Part shown: piece after piece, positions 53,808 to 64,000 of the stretch
Numbering within the stretch: position 1 is the first letter of the stretch
Layout: each line of letters starts with the position of its first letter
NCBI RefSeq assembly: GCF_001083805.1
Contig: NZ_JXSK01000004.1
Coordinates: forward strand, 434,001 to 498,000
Reading direction: 5' to 3'
DNA length: 64,000 bases
Source of the DNA: Photorhabdus luminescens subsp. luminescens
GTDB taxonomy: Bacteria; Pseudomonadota; Gammaproteobacteria; Enterobacterales; Enterobacteriaceae
Notes under the pieces: model-generated
Told to the model about the DNA's origin: nothing
Database searches by the model: none
The model's input: only the letters and a program-made list of their open reading frames with translations
Translations under genes and position numbers: made by a program

Positions 53808-55106
53808 TCATGATAACTTAGCTGCTCTTTCCATCAAGAAAGATCGCAACTTAGCAAAATCTGCCGGTAAGTAATGGGATAGCAACTCCAAATCAGCTCG
53901 TTCAGCCAACGCTTCGGGTAATGGCAGTTCCTCACCCAGAATCTGTTCCACACTCTCTTTAAATTTCGCTGGATGAGCTGTACCAAGAAATAACCCGTAT
54001 TCACCTTCTTGTAATTGATCACGCAGAACACGATAAGCAACCGCTGCATGAGGTTCAGAGATATAACCCAGTTTAGCCAGTTCTTTAATTGTCTCTTTAG
54101 TTACCTCATCACTGATTACGCCATATCCCAATTCGTTCAACGGCCAAGATTTACGATAGAACAGTTCTTCAATCCGTGGCCAATTGTTTGGCTGGCTCAC
54201 ATCCATTGCGTTGGAAAGCGTGGCAACCGTTTGATGAGGCCGCCATTTTCCATCCACGAGATAACGAGGAACCGTATCGTTAACATTAGTGGCGGCGATA
54301 AAGCGTTTTACCGGCAATCCCATCGATTTTGCCAATAAACCCGCGGTCAAATCACCAAAATTCCCACTCGGTACAGAGATAACCAGTTGTTCACGCTTAT
54401 CTTCCGGTAGCTGAGCAACCGCTTCAAAGTAGTAGCAAATTTGCGCCAACAAGCGGCTGATGTTAATTGAGTTAGCTGAATTGAGATACAGAGCTTGTTT
54501 CAATTCCTGATCATCAAACGCCTGTTTAACCAACGCCTGACAATCATCAAAATCGCCATCAATCGCCACCGTGTGAATATTACCGCCCAATGTACAGAAT
54601 AGTTTTTCCTGTAACGGGCTGATCTTGCCTCGCGGATAGAGGATTACCACTTGTACATTATTCAGTCCATAAAAGGCGTGCGCTACTGCTGCCCCCGTGT
54701 CGCCGGAAGTCGCAGTCAGGATAGTTACTGGCTGCTCACCAGCAACTTGTGCCAACATTTGCGCCATAAAACGGCCGCCAAAATCCTTAAATGCCAGAGT
54801 CGGGCCGTGGAATAATTCCAGCGTTGCAACATCATTTTCCACTTTGGCAACAGGCGCTGGAAAATCAAAAGCTCTCTTAACCCGCGTCGCCAACTGTTCT
54901 GGCGGAATTTCATCGCCAATAAACGCTGAGAGAATGCGACCGCTGCGGGTAACAAAATCCAGTTTCAGCAGTTGGTCAATTTCTTCACGGCTAAATTCCG
55001 GTAAATCTTGCGGGAAGAAAAGCCCTTGCTGTTTGCCTAACCCCTGTTTGACTGCCTGTGCAAAACTCACCTGCTCGCTGTTGTCTTTCAAGTTATACAG
55101 TTTCAT
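53808..55106 (-). CDS. thrC: threonine synthase
   Basis: PLP enzyme converting O-phosphohomoserine to threonine. The frame has 432 residues (E. coli 428). The PLP lysine is in LAFKDFGGRFMAQ, and the phosphate-binding glycine loop is in VPSGNFGDLTAG. Last gene of the attenuated thr operon, four bases after thrB. Confidence 0.97.
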   Translation of the reverse strand: MKLYNLKDNSEQVSFAQAVKQGLGKQQGLFFPQDLPEFSREEIDQLLKLDFVTRSGRILSAFIGDEIPPEQLATRVKRAFDFPAPVAKVENDVATLELFHGPTLAFKDFGGRFMAQMLAQVAGEQPVTILTATSGDTGAAVAHAFYGLNNVQVVILYPRGKISPLQEKLFCTLGGNIHTVAIDGDFDDCQALVKQAFDDQELKQALYLNSANSINISRLLAQICYYFEAVAQLPEDKREQLVISVPSGNFGDLTAGLLAKSMGLPVKRFIAATNVNDTVPRYLVDGKWRPHQTVATLSNAMDVSQPNNWPRIEELFYRKSWPLNELGYGVISDEVTKETIKELAKLGYISEPHAAVAYRVLRDQLQEGEYGLFLGTAHPAKFKESVEQILGEELPLPEALAERADLELLSHYLPADFAKLRSFLMERAAKLS

Positions 55107-55109
55107 CAG

Positions 55110-56039
55110 TTACCCTATCTGTCGTGCGCCTGCGAGATCCAGACGGCAAATGTGTACAAAACCTTCATCATTCTGAACATAATGCTGTTGCAGCCACTCA
55201 GCTACTTCCTCTGCGGTCGCCATATCATTACAAATGGAGAACAAGGTCGGACCAGAACCAGAAATACCACACGCCAATGCGCCTACCCGTTTTGCTGTTT
55301 CTCGCGCCTTAGCAAAACCCGGTAACAGTTGAGTACGATACGGTTCAGCAACCACATCTTTCATCAATTTGGCTGCCAGCTCTGGTTGACGTGTATGACA
55401 GGCATGAATAAAACCAGCAAGAAAGCGTCCATGATCGATAACATCCTGTTTCGAGTATTTCACAGGTAAAATTGCTCTGGCTTCTGCGGTAGAAACTTTG
55501 ATGCCCGGATAAGCCATCACCCATAACCACTCATCAAACGAAGGTACTGGCTGACAGATAATATCCCCCTGTTCCATAATCAGTTGTAAACCGCCGAGAT
55601 AGCATGGAGCAACATTATCATAGTGAATACTGCCGGAAATACGTCCTTCCAGTTGCCCCATCATTGCCAGTAATTGGTTCTTACTAAACGGGAGATCCGC
55701 AAACTCGTTCAATGCCATCAAACCAGCAACAACAGAACAAGCGCTGGAGCCAAGGCCAGAACCAATCGGCATATTTTTTTCCAGCGTCATTGCCACAGGT
55801 AATTGCTTGCCCAAATGCTGGCAGAATAATTGCCAGCATTGATAAACGATGTTGTACTCCAGCTTCTCAGGTAACTTCCCCACAAAAGGCCCTTCATTAT
55901 GCAAACTGAAGCTCTCCGCTGCCCGGACAGTAACGCAATCACCTAATAAAGCACCATCAACCGGAGAGACCGCCGCTCCCAGTACATCAAACCCAACACT
56001 GACATTGCCAATAGATGCAGGCGCATAGACTTTAATCAC
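55110..56039 (-). CDS. thrB: homoserine kinase
   Basis: GHMP kinase that phosphorylates homoserine. The frame has 309 residues, with the ATP-binding motif [17 protein letters not shown] at about 89-105 and the N-terminal [15 protein letters not shown]. It follows thrA with only two bases between stop and start. Confidence 0.97.
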   Translation of the reverse strand: MIKVYAPASIGNVSVGFDVLGAAVSPVDGALLGDCVTVRAAESFSLHNEGPFVGKLPEKLEYNIVYQCWQLFCQHLGKQLPVAMTLEKNMPIGSGLGSSACSVVAGLMALNEFADLPFSKNQLLAMMGQLEGRISGSIHYDNVAPCYLGGLQLIMEQGDIICQPVPSFDEWLWVMAYPGIKVSTAEARAILPVKYSKQDVIDHGRFLAGFIHACHTRQPELAAKLMKDVVAEPYRTQLLPGFAKARETAKRVGALACGISGSGPTLFSICNDMATAEEVAEWLQQHYVQNDEGFVHICRLDLAGARQIG

Positions 56040-56041
56040 AA

Positions 56042-58501
56042 TTAAACTCCCTGTTTCCAGGACAAGGTACGCAGCATATCTGCGAACACACCTGCGGCAG
56101 TCACATCATTACCCGCCCCGTATCCCCGCAGTACCAGCGGGATTGGCTGATAGTAACGCGTGTAGAATGCCAACGCATTTTCGCCATTTTTGACTTTATA
56201 AAGTGGATCATTGCCATCTACTGCGGCAATTTTCACCTTGCAACGGCCATCTTCAATGACGCCAACATAGCGCAGCACTTTTCCCTGCCCTTTGGCTTCC
56301 GCCACACGCTGGCTGAAAACCTGATCAAGAGCGGGTAAACGCTCAAGGAAACTATCCACGCCGCCACTGTTATCAAAGGAAGCTGGTAGTACAGGTTCCA
56401 CATCAATATTATCCAGTTCCAGTTCATAACCCGCTTCACGAGCCAGAATCAACAGTTTACGAGCAACATCCATCCCGGACAGATCATCACGCGGATCGGG
56501 TTCGGTATAACCCTTCTCTTTTGCCAGCAACGTTGCCTGAGATAGTGACATTCCTTCATCCAACATACCGAAAATAAAAGAGAGAGAACCGGAAAGAATG
56601 CCATTGAACTGAATCAGTTCATCACCCGCATTAAGCAGGTTTTGTAAGTTTTCAATAACAGGCAAGCCAGCCCCGACGTTAGTGTCATACAGAAATTTGC
56701 GTTTGGATTTCTCGGCTGCCTTGCGGATTTGGTGATAATAAGCCATTGACGACGTATTGGCTTTTTTATTCGGCGTGACCACATTGAAGCCATCACTCAG
56801 GAAACTGGCGTATTGATCAGCAATTTGCTGATTAGAGGTACAATCCACTATCACCGGGTTTAGCAAATGGTACTCTTTCTCCAAACGGATCAGACGGCTT
56901 AAGCTAAAAGGTTCTTTGGCCTCTGATAAACATTGCTGCCAATTATCAAGGCAAATACCTCTCATGTCCGTCAGCATCGCCCGTGAATTAGCAATACCAC
57001 ACACCCGTAAATCAATGTGCTTTTGCTTCAACCAAGTTTGCTGACGACGGATCTGCTCAATCAAAACACTGCCTACACCACCAACACCGACAACAAAAAC
57101 TTCGATCACCTGATCGGTATTAAATAGCATCTGATGACACAGACGAACGGCTGTGGTTGCCATTTCATTATCGATAACCGCAGAGATAGAACGTTCAGAA
57201 GATCCCTGTGCGATTGCAACGATATTGATATTACCGCGCGCCAATGCAGAGAAGAAACGGGCAGAGATGCCACGCAAAGTACGCATACCATCGCCAACAA
57301 CAGAGATAATGGAAAGATTTTCCATCATATCCAGAGGATCAAGAACCCCCTCTTTCAGTTCAAGATAGAATTCTTCACTCAGCGCTTGGCGCGCACGTTC
57401 CAATTCACGTTGAGGGACACAGAAACTGATACTGTATTCTGAAGATGATTGAGTAATCAGCACAACAGAGATCCCTTTGCGAGACATGACAGCAAATACC
57501 CTTGCCGCCATACCCACCATCCCCTTCATTCCAGGGCCTGATACGTTAATCATTGCCATACTGCTCAGGTTGGTAATCCCTTTTACCGGTGTACTTTCAT
57601 CTTTCTGCCCGTCACCGATAAGCGTTCCCGGCGCATCTGGATTGGCGGTATTTTTAATCAAACAAGGGATCTGAAATTGAGCAATCGGGGCAATGGTCCG
57701 TGGATGCAATACCTTGGCGCCGAAATAAGAGAGTTCCATCGCTTCCTGATAGGACATGCCTTTTAGTAACCGCGCATCCGGCACGACTCTGGGATCACAG
57801 GTATAAACGCCATCCACATCGGTCCAGATTTCACAACATGTCGCCCGCAAACAAGCCGCCAAAACCGCAGCAGAATAGTCAGAACCATTACGCCCCAGAA
57901 CAACTAGCTCCCCTTTATCATTTCCGGCCGTAAATCCAGCCATCAGAACAATATGGTCATCAGGAATATTCAGAGAAGAAATACGCTTCGTAGACTCGCT
58001 GATATCTACCGTAGATTCAAGGTAATGACCTTGCGCCAGCAAATTTCTTACCGGATCAATCACCGTGACCTTGTGACCACGCGCCTGCAATACAGACTCC
58101 ATGATTGCGATAGAGAGTTTTTCCCCACGACAAATCAGGGAAGCGTTAATGCTGTCCGGACATTGACCCAGTAACGAAATACCATGCAGAACCTGTTTCA
58201 ATTGAGCCAATTCTTGCTCAACCATCATCTTTAACCTTTCATAAGCAAAACCGGGTTGCGCCTGTGCCAATCCCTGTAATAAATCAGCAAAGATTTGCTC
58301 AGCATCATGCATATGGGTAATGATCTCTTGCCCGGCTACCGTTTTTTCAATCATCTCCACTAAATGATTGGTAATTTTTGCCGGTGCGGAAAGCACCAAC
58401 GCAACTCCGCCTTGGGAAAGTTTTTTTTCTGCAATATCGGCAACGCTCAGCACACGCTGGTAATTCGCGACCGAAGTTCCTCCAAATTTAAGCACTCGCA
58501 T
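56042..58501 (-). CDS. thrA: bifunctional aspartokinase I / homoserine dehydrogenase I
   Basis: First and third steps of threonine synthesis in one protein, feedback-inhibited by threonine. The N-terminal kinase starts [15 protein letters not shown], followed by ACT-type regulatory domains ([27 protein letters not shown]). The C-terminal dehydrogenase has [13 protein letters not shown] and the catalytic [19 protein letters not shown]. The ATG at 58501 gives 819 residues as in the family. An ATG two codons earlier (58507) sits at better spacing from AGGAG and may be used. Controlled by the leader and attenuator upstream. Confidence 0.97.
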   Translation of the reverse strand: MRVLKFGGTSVANYQRVLSVADIAEKKLSQGGVALVLSAPAKITNHLVEMIEKTVAGQEIITHMHDAEQIFADLLQGLAQAQPGFAYERLKMMVEQELAQLKQVLHGISLLGQCPDSINASLICRGEKLSIAIMESVLQARGHKVTVIDPVRNLLAQGHYLESTVDISESTKRISSLNIPDDHIVLMAGFTAGNDKGELVVLGRNGSDYSAAVLAACLRATCCEIWTDVDGVYTCDPRVVPDARLLKGMSYQEAMELSYFGAKVLHPRTIAPIAQFQIPCLIKNTANPDAPGTLIGDGQKDESTPVKGITNLSSMAMINVSGPGMKGMVGMAARVFAVMSRKGISVVLITQSSSEYSISFCVPQRELERARQALSEEFYLELKEGVLDPLDMMENLSIISVVGDGMRTLRGISARFFSALARGNINIVAIAQGSSERSISAVIDNEMATTAVRLCHQMLFNTDQVIEVFVVGVGGVGSVLIEQIRRQQTWLKQKHIDLRVCGIANSRAMLTDMRGICLDNWQQCLSEAKEPFSLSRLIRLEKEYHLLNPVIVDCTSNQQIADQYASFLSDGFNVVTPNKKANTSSMAYYHQIRKAAEKSKRKFLYDTNVGAGLPVIENLQNLLNAGDELIQFNGILSGSLSFIFGMLDEGMSLSQATLLAKEKGYTEPDPRDDLSGMDVARKLLILAREAGYELELDNIDVEPVLPASFDNSGGVDSFLERLPALDQVFSQRVAEAKGQGKVLRYVGVIEDGRCKVKIAAVDGNDPLYKVKNGENALAFYTRYYQPIPLVLRGYGAGNDVTAAGVFADMLRTLSWKQGV

Positions 58502-58527
58502 TAACATTTTTCTCCTGATTCCGCGCC

Positions 58528-58566
58528 AAAAAAAAGCCCGCATCTGATTTGGATGCGGGCTTTTTT
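58528..58566 (-). terminator. thr operon attenuator
   Basis: Eleven-bp GC-rich stem AAGCCCGCATC (58534-58544) and GATGCGGGCTT (58552-58562), loop of seven. Leftward reading ends in eight T's. It lies between the Thr/Ile-rich leader peptide and thrA, the classical attenuator position. Confidence 0.93.
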
Positions 58567-58584
58567 CTCTGTTTTATTTATGCG

Positions 58585-58653
58585 TCAGCCCGCCCCGCAA
58601 CCTGTGGTTCCGGTGGTGATAATAATTGTGGTTTTCAGGCTGATAGTTTGCAT
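58585..58653 (-). CDS. thrL: thr operon leader peptide
   Basis: A 22-codon leader from ATG at 58653, with CAGGA before it, to TGA at 58585. It starts MQTISLKTTIIITTGTTG, so eight of 22 codons are Thr and four are Ile. Ribosome stalling at these codons under Thr or Ile shortage would prevent the attenuator hairpin, as in E. coli. The E. coli leader is 21 residues with similar content. Confidence 0.92.
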   Translation of the reverse strand: MQTISLKTTIIITTGTTGCGAG

Positions 58654-59312
58654 TAGGTTCCTGTCTGTCATTTAATGGGTTCGACCCTATATTGGTTAAA
58701 TTATTTTGTGCACAAAGTCAAACATTTTCGCTAAATAATCTTATATTTTTGATATTTTTAGCATTGGAATAATCCATCTTATGGTCGTCAATGCAAACAA
58801 ATATTTCTTACTGAACACAATTTTTTAGTTGTTAAATCCATTTTTAACAAAATTAACAATATATTTTATCTTTTAGTAAAAATCAGTGATTTTTGTTCAC
58901 TATTAAGCTTATAGCAGGTTGCTTTTGATACAAAAACACACGGGTATATTAATAGAAATTTGTCATTTGCATGACAGAATACAAGGTATAAAATAACCAA
59001 TATAAATAATATTAACGTGCTACAATCAATTTTGATGTACGTCAATAAAAGGTAGTTTTTTTAGATGGTAAATGCATTGCAAGCTGTTATATTGCTGTTA
59101 ATGAACTAACATAACACTGTTTAACCAGTTTTTTGGGTATATACCCACCAAAGGAAAAGCAACTTTTACTTTCAGTGTAAAACATATCAATAAATGTTAT
59201 TACTGATTTAAGTTATAATTTCAGTGATGACAAATAATAACCAGTAAATATCCTGAGATAAGAGTAGTTTGAATCATTCTGATTTATTTTTAAGCGATTC
59301 TAGGTAGCAACC
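58654..59312. other. thrL-arcA divergent region
   Basis: About 660 AT-rich bases. The left end holds the thr promoter; the rest is the long arcA leader region known also in E. coli, where several promoters act. A perfect palindrome TGTCAT-TTGC-ATGACA lies at 58961-58976 and may be a regulator site. No gene seen. Confidence 0.6.
58686..58721 (-). promoter_or_regulatory. thr operon promoter
   Basis: Minus strand TTGACT (58721-58716) followed by TTTAACCAATATAGG (-10 region, TATAGG at 58691-58686), the same words as in the E. coli thr promoter. Confidence 0.7.
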
Positions 59313-60029
59313 ATGCAAACCCCGCACATTTTGATTGTTGAAGACGAAATTGTCACTCGCAATACCCTAAAAAGCATTTTCGAAGCTGAAGGGTATATCG
59401 TTTATGAAGCCACCGATGGCTCAGAGATGCACCACATTCTGTCAAACAATGACATTAACTTGGTGATCATGGACATTAACCTTCCAGGCAAAAATGGCTT
59501 GTTACTTGCCCGCGAACTGCGTGAGCAAGCAAATGTTGCCCTGATGTTCCTGACCGGCCGTGATAACGAAGTAGACAAAATCCTTGGCTTGGAAATTGGC
59601 GCAGATGATTATATCACCAAACCATTTAACCCACGTGAATTGACTATTCGCGCCCGCAACCTGCTTTCTCGTACCATGAATCTGAGTAATGCCAGCGAGG
59701 AGCGCCGCCAAGTTGAAAGTTATAAATTCAACGGTTGGGAATTAGATATCAATAGCCGCTCACTGATCAGCCCAGCGGGTGAGCAGTATAAATTGCCACG
59801 CAGCGAGTTCCGCGCCATGCTTCATTTCTGTGAAAATCCAGGAAAAATCCAAACGCGCGCAGATTTACTAAGAAAGATGACAGGTCGTGAATTGAAACCT
59901 CATGACCGTACTGTCGATGTCACTATTCGTCGTATCCGTAAACATTTCGAATCGACGCCAGATACGATGGAAATTATCGCCACCATTCACGGTGAAGGCT
60001 ATCGTTTCTGTGGCGATTTAGAAGCATAA
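59313..60029 (+). CDS. arcA: aerobic respiration response regulator ArcA
   Basis: OmpR-type response regulator of the ArcBA system that represses aerobic genes under low oxygen. The 238 residues equal the E. coli length. The receiver domain has the acidic pair Glu10-Asp11 and the phospho-acceptor Asp54 in VIMDINLPG, and the C-terminal winged helix carries [15 protein letters not shown]. It is monocistronic. Confidence 0.98.
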   Translation: MQTPHILIVEDEIVTRNTLKSIFEAEGYIVYEATDGSEMHHILSNNDINLVIMDINLPGKNGLLLARELREQANVALMFLTGRDNEVDKILGLEIGADDYITKPFNPRELTIRARNLLSRTMNLSNASEERRQVESYKFNGWELDINSRSLISPAGEQYKLPRSEFRAMLHFCENPGKIQTRADLLRKMTGRELKPHDRTVDVTIRRIRKHFESTPDTMEIIATIHGEGYRFCGDLEA

Positions 60030-60059
60030 CTTGAATACCGGTAAGCCTCTAAAAATAAC

Positions 60060-60090
60060 AGGATGGGATATCCCTGTAGGAACCCATCCT
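60060..60090. terminator. convergent hairpin between arcA and creA
   Basis: Stem AGGATGGG (60060-60067) and CCCATCCT (60083-60090), extended inside by TCC/GGA. It lies between convergent stops; no long T-run. Confidence 0.6.
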
Positions 60091-60095
60091 GCCCC

Positions 60096-60581
60096 TCAAT
60101 TTCCCACCGTCTTCCACGGCATAATCGGTACAGCACTGAGCGCATTCTTCGGAGAACCATCGATCATCTTATCGGAATATGTCAGATAGACTAATGCATT
60201 ACGATTTGCATCATAGAAGCGAACGACTTGAAGTTTTTTAAACACCAGTGAGGTTCGTTTCTGAAAAACCACCTGACCTTTTTTGCTGCTCTTTTTAATC
60301 TTATCTGTTAATTCAATCTCTCCAACTTGCTGACAAGAAATAGCCGCATCAGAAGTATCTTCCGCAAGTCCTAACCCCCCTTTTATGCCGCCTGTTTTTG
60401 CCCTGCTTAGGTAACAAGTCACATTTTTAACATCAGGATCATCAAATGCTTCCACGACAATTTTGTGATCAGGCCCGATAAATTTAAAAACAGTGTCTAC
60501 CGAACCAATCTCTTCAGCCTCAGTCGCCACAGGTATGAACAACAATGTTGTTGTTACTAGTATCTTTATGATTTTTAACAT
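60096..60581 (-). CDS. creA: periplasmic protein CreA
   Basis: Conserved secreted protein of unknown exact function. The 161 residues start with a signal peptide (about 1-22, ending VATEA). The family blocks [34 protein letters not shown] and [18 protein letters not shown] are intact. In E. coli creA is followed by creBCD; here those genes are absent. Confidence 0.95.
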   Translation of the reverse strand: MLKIIKILVTTTLLFIPVATEAEEIGSVDTVFKFIGPDHKIVVEAFDDPDVKNVTCYLSRAKTGGIKGGLGLAEDTSDAAISCQQVGEIELTDKIKKSSKKGQVVFQKRTSLVFKKLQVVRFYDANRNALVYLTYSDKMIDGSPKNALSAVPIMPWKTVGN

Positions 60582-60964
60582 ATATAGTCTCGTTCCTTAA
60601 TTAATTCAGCGTAAAATTTCACCGCCGAGATACCAAATAGGGTGGTAATACCACCCAATAGCAATAATTACTTATTAGAATAGTTTCACAAAGTAATGAG
60701 TGAAATAATAATACGAATAAGTATCCTATTGTAAATACAAGACTTGTTTTACACTTAGAACTTATATCCAGTAGAGTTATTGTTGAATGCCACGTTTGTC
60801 AATAAATTATGAACACGAACAGCACGCAGACACCAGAACAGACATGCAATACACAGGAATGATCGTTTTACTCACTCTGTAGACCTGTTCAAGTGGCAAA
60901 CAAAATAGTCTAGTAATATAGGTTCTTATGTTGTTCTTTCTGGTCTTAACGACTAAGGAGATGT
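60582..60964. other. creA-rob divergent spacer
   Basis: About 380 bases without a gene. It must contain the creA and rob promoters; no reliable -35/-10 pair was identified. The rob ATG is preceded by AAGGAG. Confidence 0.5.
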
Positions 60965-61840
60965 ATGGATCAAACCGGCATCATTCGTGATTTATTACGT
61001 TGGCTAGACAATCATTTAGATCAACCGTTATCACTCAATAATGTTGCAGCTAAAGCAGGTTATTCTAAATGGCACCTGCAACGTATGTTTAAAGACATTA
61101 CCGGCCAGGCTATTGGCTCCTATATCCGTGCCAGAAGGTTATCACGGGCAGCCGTTGCTTTGCGTTTAACCAGCCGCCCTATTCTGGATATTGCTTTACA
61201 GTACCAGTTTGACTCCCAACAAACGTTCACTCGCGCATTTAAAAAACAATTTAATAAAACACCAGCACTTTATCGTCTCAGTGAGGAGTGGTGCGCCACA
61301 GGTATTTGCCCCCCCATATTGTTGGACAAGAGGTATATTCCCGAAGCAACCTATCTCACACTAAAGGAACAGCCACTGGTTGGTATAGAACAGACCTGTT
61401 CTTATACGCTGGAACAATGGTCCAGTTTTTGTACTGAAATGCGACACAATTTCTGGACATACTATCTGAAAAATGCGGAAGTGTTGCCTCCTGTACTTTA
61501 TGGCCTTCATCATGCGACGCCCAATCCAGAAAAAGAAGATGAACAAACCGTGTTGTACACCACAGCGGTAGAACCCCAATATGCCCAGTTTGATGTGGCA
61601 GGCAGCCAACCTGTTACATTACCGGCTGGAGAATACGTCTCATTTAGTTACTACGGCACCAAAGATGGCTTACAGGATTTTCTGTTTACCGTCTATGGCA
61701 TTTGCCTGCCAATGCTAAACCTGACACGTAGGAAAGGATACGATATCGAGCGATATTATCTTACCAATATCAATGATAGAGATAAGGAAGCAGCGAACCA
61801 TATCATCGAATTTCAGTATCTCATTCCTATCCAGCATTAA
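60965..61840 (+). CDS. rob: right origin-binding / AraC-type regulator Rob
   Basis: SoxS/MarA-like activator of stress and multidrug-efflux genes. The frame has 291 residues. The N-terminal AraC DNA-binding domain (about 1-115) shows NVAAKAGYSKWHLQRMFKD and QTFTRAFKKQFNKTPALYR. The C-terminal GyrI-like ligand domain ends in RRKGYDIERYY and LIPI. It is convergent with gpmB, the two stops overlapping by four bases. Confidence 0.96.
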   Translation: MDQTGIIRDLLRWLDNHLDQPLSLNNVAAKAGYSKWHLQRMFKDITGQAIGSYIRARRLSRAAVALRLTSRPILDIALQYQFDSQQTFTRAFKKQFNKTPALYRLSEEWCATGICPPILLDKRYIPEATYLTLKEQPLVGIEQTCSYTLEQWSSFCTEMRHNFWTYYLKNAEVLPPVLYGLHHATPNPEKEDEQTVLYTTAVEPQYAQFDVAGSQPVTLPAGEYVSFSYYGTKDGLQDFLFTVYGICLPMLNLTRRKGYDIERYYLTNINDRDKEAANHIIEFQYLIPIQH

Positions 61841-62484
61841 CGTTGTAATTCATCCAGCGCGGGCGTATCCAGATGTGTGATATCGCCTGCCGTTTCTACA
61901 ATCCAACCTGACGCCAGCCACGGACTGTGTTGATAATCCACTCTGGACAGAGAGCAATTTCTCAGGCGAAGGCGACGTTCAGCATGCGCCGGCAATCCCA
62001 GTATTGTGCTAACCAAACATCCCAAAGCAATGCCGTGACTGACTAACAATGGCCGACTCCCAACCGGCAAATTACGGCAGCTTTCCAGCGCAGCTCTCAT
62101 ACGCATAGCAAGTTCATCCATAGATTCACCTTCGGGGATACGCCCCCCAGGTGTGCCATCAAGGACCTTCTTGCGCCAAGTCTCCTCTTCCGAGGTCAAA
62201 GAATCAATATTTCTGCGTTCAAGCACTCCCATGTGCAATTCGCGCAAACGTGGCTCCAGAATAATTTCACAACCACAAACCTCAGCAATAATTTCCGCCG
62301 TTCGGCGTGTCCGCCCAAGGTCGCTGGTAATAATATGGGTAATACTTTCAGATTTTACTCTTTGCGCCACTAATCTGGCTTGATGTTCGCCTGTTTCGGT
62401 CAAAGGGCTGTCAGATTGTCCCTGAATACGACGTGCCGCATTCCATTCGGACTCCCCATGCCGAACAAGATATACCTGTAACAT
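61837..62484 (-). CDS. gpmB: phosphoglycerate mutase-like phosphatase GpmB (YtjC)
   Basis: Histidine phosphatase of the cofactor-dependent mutase family; in E. coli its mutase activity is doubtful. The ATG at 62484 ([15 protein letters not shown]) gives 215 residues, the E. coli length; an in-frame ATG two codons earlier is possible. Catalytic RHGE is at 8-11, with a second His in [10 protein letters not shown]. Confidence 0.94.
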   Translation of the reverse strand: MLQVYLVRHGESEWNAARRIQGQSDSPLTETGEHQARLVAQRVKSESITHIITSDLGRTRRTAEIIAEVCGCEIILEPRLRELHMGVLERRNIDSLTSEEETWRKKVLDGTPGGRIPEGESMDELAMRMRAALESCRNLPVGSRPLLVSHGIALGCLVSTILGLPAHAERRLRLRNCSLSRVDYQHSPWLASGWIVETAGDITHLDTPALDELQR

Positions 62485-62538
62485 TTTCATTTTCCGTTAT
62501 ACTGCGTAAATACTCGTTCAAAGGATAACTCACCTATT

Positions 62539-63069
62539 ATGTATCACGTTATTGCTGCAACCACCAACCCTGCAAAAATTAAAGCCATTAGTCTCGCCTT
62601 TGATGATGTTTTTGGGCCAGGTACTTATCGGATCGAAGATATCAATGTAGATAGTAGCGTCCCACAACAACCTATTGGTAACACGGAAACCCGTACTGGC
62701 GCCCGTCAGCGCGTAATGGCCGCCAGACAAGTTCGTCCTGAAGCAGATTTTTGGGTCGGTGTTGAAGCAGGTATTGAAGACGATATGACATTTGCCTGGA
62801 TGGTGGTGGAATATCAGCAAATTCGCGGAGAATCTCGTTCAGCCAGTCTAATGCTACCTGAGAAAATTCTTGATGGTATTCGAGAAGGTCGGGAATTAGG
62901 CCATGAAATGGCTTACCTTACAGGCATTGATAACATCAAGCAGAAAGATGGAGCGATTGGCTTTTTTACTGATGGCATCCTGACTCGTACCAGTGTGTAC
63001 CACCAAGCTCTAATACTCGCTTTGGTGCCGGTACATCATGAAATTTATAAGGAACTGAACGCCCGTTAA
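62539..63069 (+). CDS. yjjX: inosine/xanthosine triphosphatase YjjX
   Basis: House-cleaning NTPase acting on ITP and XTP. The frame has 176 residues. [19 protein letters not shown] at the start and [28 protein letters not shown] are family hallmarks. It is divergent from gpmB, with 54 bases between them. Confidence 0.95.
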   Translation: MYHVIAATTNPAKIKAISLAFDDVFGPGTYRIEDINVDSSVPQQPIGNTETRTGARQRVMAARQVRPEADFWVGVEAGIEDDMTFAWMVVEYQQIRGESRSASLMLPEKILDGIREGRELGHEMAYLTGIDNIKQKDGAIGFFTDGILTRTSVYHQALILALVPVHHEIYKELNAR

Positions 63070-63104
63070 ACAGGCATTCACCATAGGCCGCAGTTGGCGG
63101 CCTG

Positions 63105-63431
63105 CTATTTCAGTAATTGCTGTTCTAACCAAGCCTTCACATCGTTTGAAGCAAATTTCAGGCTATTAGAACCGCGCGTAATCGTCGCAATACCCACCCC
63201 AAGTTCATTTTTCAGCTCACGTTGACTCATTTTTCCACTCATCAACTCCTTGATGATTCGTACCCTGGTAGCCAGTGCTGTCCGTTCATCCGGTGTCAAT
63301 AATAACTGCAAAATCGGATGCTGTAGATTTTCAGCAAAAGCCTGTTGGAGTAATGTCACGAAACATTGCCAATCTTCATGATCTTGCGGCGAAAGTGCCG
63401 GGTCTGTCAGATGATTCGTCGTCATAATCAA
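63105..63431 (-). CDS. trpR: trp repressor TrpR
   Basis: Tryptophan-binding dimeric repressor of trp, aro and its own gene. The 108 residues equal the E. coli length. The DNA-binding helix-turn-helix is in [24 protein letters not shown], and [21 protein letters not shown] forms the ligand pocket. An operator lies immediately before the start. Two or three possible N-terminal Met codons exist. Confidence 0.97.
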   Translation of the reverse strand: MIMTTNHLTDPALSPQDHEDWQCFVTLLQQAFAENLQHPILQLLLTPDERTALATRVRIIKELMSGKMSQRELKNELGVGIATITRGSNSLKFASNDVKAWLEQQLLK

Positions 63432-63436
63432 TCATT

Positions 63437-63454
63437 ATACTATTTAACTAGTAC
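63437..63454 (-). promoter_or_regulatory. trp operator (autoregulation of trpR)
   Basis: The minus strand reads GTACTAGTTAAATAGTAT, differing at two positions from the perfect trp-operator palindrome GTACTAGTTAACTAGTAC. It is six bases before the trpR start codon region, overlapping its promoter. Confidence 0.85.
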
Positions 63455-63480
63455 AGCAGCATAACATAGTTTGCCATAAA

Positions 63481-64000
63481 TCAATAACGCCTTTGCCATT
63501 CCACGTTAGTCAGCACATTTGATGATTTGCCCATGAAATGACTGTAGAAGACATCATAAACCAAAACATTTTTGACATAATTGCGGGTTTCAGAAAATGG
63601 AATGCTGTCAATAAAGGCTATCGCATCCAGTCGCCCACCACTGTTAGATAACCAACGATCTACGCGAGTTGGTCCGGCATTATAGGCAACGCTGGCAAGT
63701 ATCCGATTATTACCAAAGCGTTGATAAACCAATTCAAGATAAGCAGTGCCGATTTCGATATTCGTTAGCGGGTTTATAAGTTGGCTACTGTTTACATATC
63801 CCTGGATGCCATTTTGCTTAACCGTATCCTTCGCCGTTTCCGGCATCACCTGCATCAACCCAATTGCCCCAACTGGCGAACTGGCTTGCGGATTCCAGGC
63901 GCTTTCCTGACGGGCTATCGCCATCGCATAACTTTGAGGAATGCCTTTATTGGCAGTGAAATGACTAAATTCCCGCTGCCATGCTAATGGAAAACGTTCT
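63481..64000 (-). CDS. slt: soluble lytic transglycosylase Slt, C-terminal part
   Basis: Periplasmic murein lytic transglycosylase. Only the last 172 or so codons are in the window; the frame is open to the right edge (reading ERFPLAWQREFSHF there), so the gene is cut by the window, not truncated. The catalytic Glu is in YAMAIARQESAWNP, followed by VGAIGLMQVMPETA, the GNNRILASVAYNAGP motif and the C-terminal WQRRY. The neighbour trpR is as in E. coli. Confidence 0.95.
   Translation of the reverse strand, partial: ERFPLAWQREFSHFTANKGIPQSYAMAIARQESAWNPQASSPVGAIGLMQVMPETAKDTVKQNGIQGYVNSSQLINPLTNIEIGTAYLELVYQRFGNNRILASVAYNAGPTRVDRWLSNSGGRLDAIAFIDSIPFSETRNYVKNVLVYDVFYSHFMGKSSNVLTNVEWQRRY

Overview
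The window looks like a chromosomal stretch from a gamma-proteobacterium of the Enterobacterales, most likely the Photorhabdus/Xenorhabdus group. Moderate GC, an ERIC element, proteins very close to E. coli orthologues, and two kinds of contact- or injection-type toxin modules support this. The genus is inferred from style and content, not from a marker gene. The backbone follows the E. coli chromosome around 0-1 minute: rapA-rluA-djlA-lptD-surA-pdxA-rsmA-apaG-apaH-folA | carB-carA-dapB-ispH-fkpB-lspA-ileS-ribF-rpsT-nhaR-nhaA | dnaJ-dnaK | satP | mog-talB | yaaA | thrC-thrB-thrA-thrL | arcA | creA-rob-gpmB-yjjX-trpR-slt.

Accessory DNA sits in the joints of this backbone. (1) Between folA and carB (about 12.4-21.4 kb) lie a LysE/RhtB exporter and a two-partner-secretion/CdiA-like exoprotein gene. 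The gene ends in a small C-terminal toxin, followed by three related immunity genes and two orphan toxin modules, one of them broken by frameshifts. Near-identical GTGCGCTT hairpins lie at both edges of this stretch. (2) Between nhaA and dnaJ (36.3-37.7 kb) is a compact type VI secretion cargo unit: an Hcp tube protein, a Tlde1-like L,D-transpeptidase-fold effector, and a secreted probable immunity protein. (3) Between satP and mog is a galactose module, galTK divergent from a vSGLT-like Na+/galactose symporter, with CRP- and GalR-like sites in between. (4) Between talB and yaaA (48.3-52.7 kb) is a very AT-rich island bordered by an ERIC element. It carries an MFS transporter, a previously unlisted 44-residue peptide gene with a TTG start and a strong ribosome binding site, and an unusual 835-residue fused ABC protein.

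The ABC protein is the most unusual object seen here. Its N-terminal half keeps an ABC signature but has no Walker A. Its C-terminal half keeps Walker A, Walker B and the H-loop but lacks the helical subdomain carrying the signature. Together the halves could form exactly one composite ATP site. With the adjacent small peptide, this is the best candidate for an undescribed peptide export or protection system.

Backbone genes work in envelope biogenesis (lptD, surA, lspA, slt), protein folding (dnaKJ, djlA, fkpB), translation and RNA modification (ileS, rpsT, rsmA, rluA), pyrimidine/arginine, lysine and threonine synthesis (carAB, dapB, thrABC), isoprenoid, flavin, folate and pyridoxal cofactors (ispH, ribF, folA, pdxA), sodium homeostasis (nhaAR) and global regulation (arcA, rob, trpR). 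Several classic control elements are directly visible: the thr leader peptide and attenuator, carAB ARG boxes, the dnaK heat-shock promoter, the rpsT promoter with a UUG start, and the trp operator in front of trpR. Rightmost is the 3' part of slt, cut by the window edge. No tRNA, rRNA, CRISPR array, insertion sequence or phage was found.
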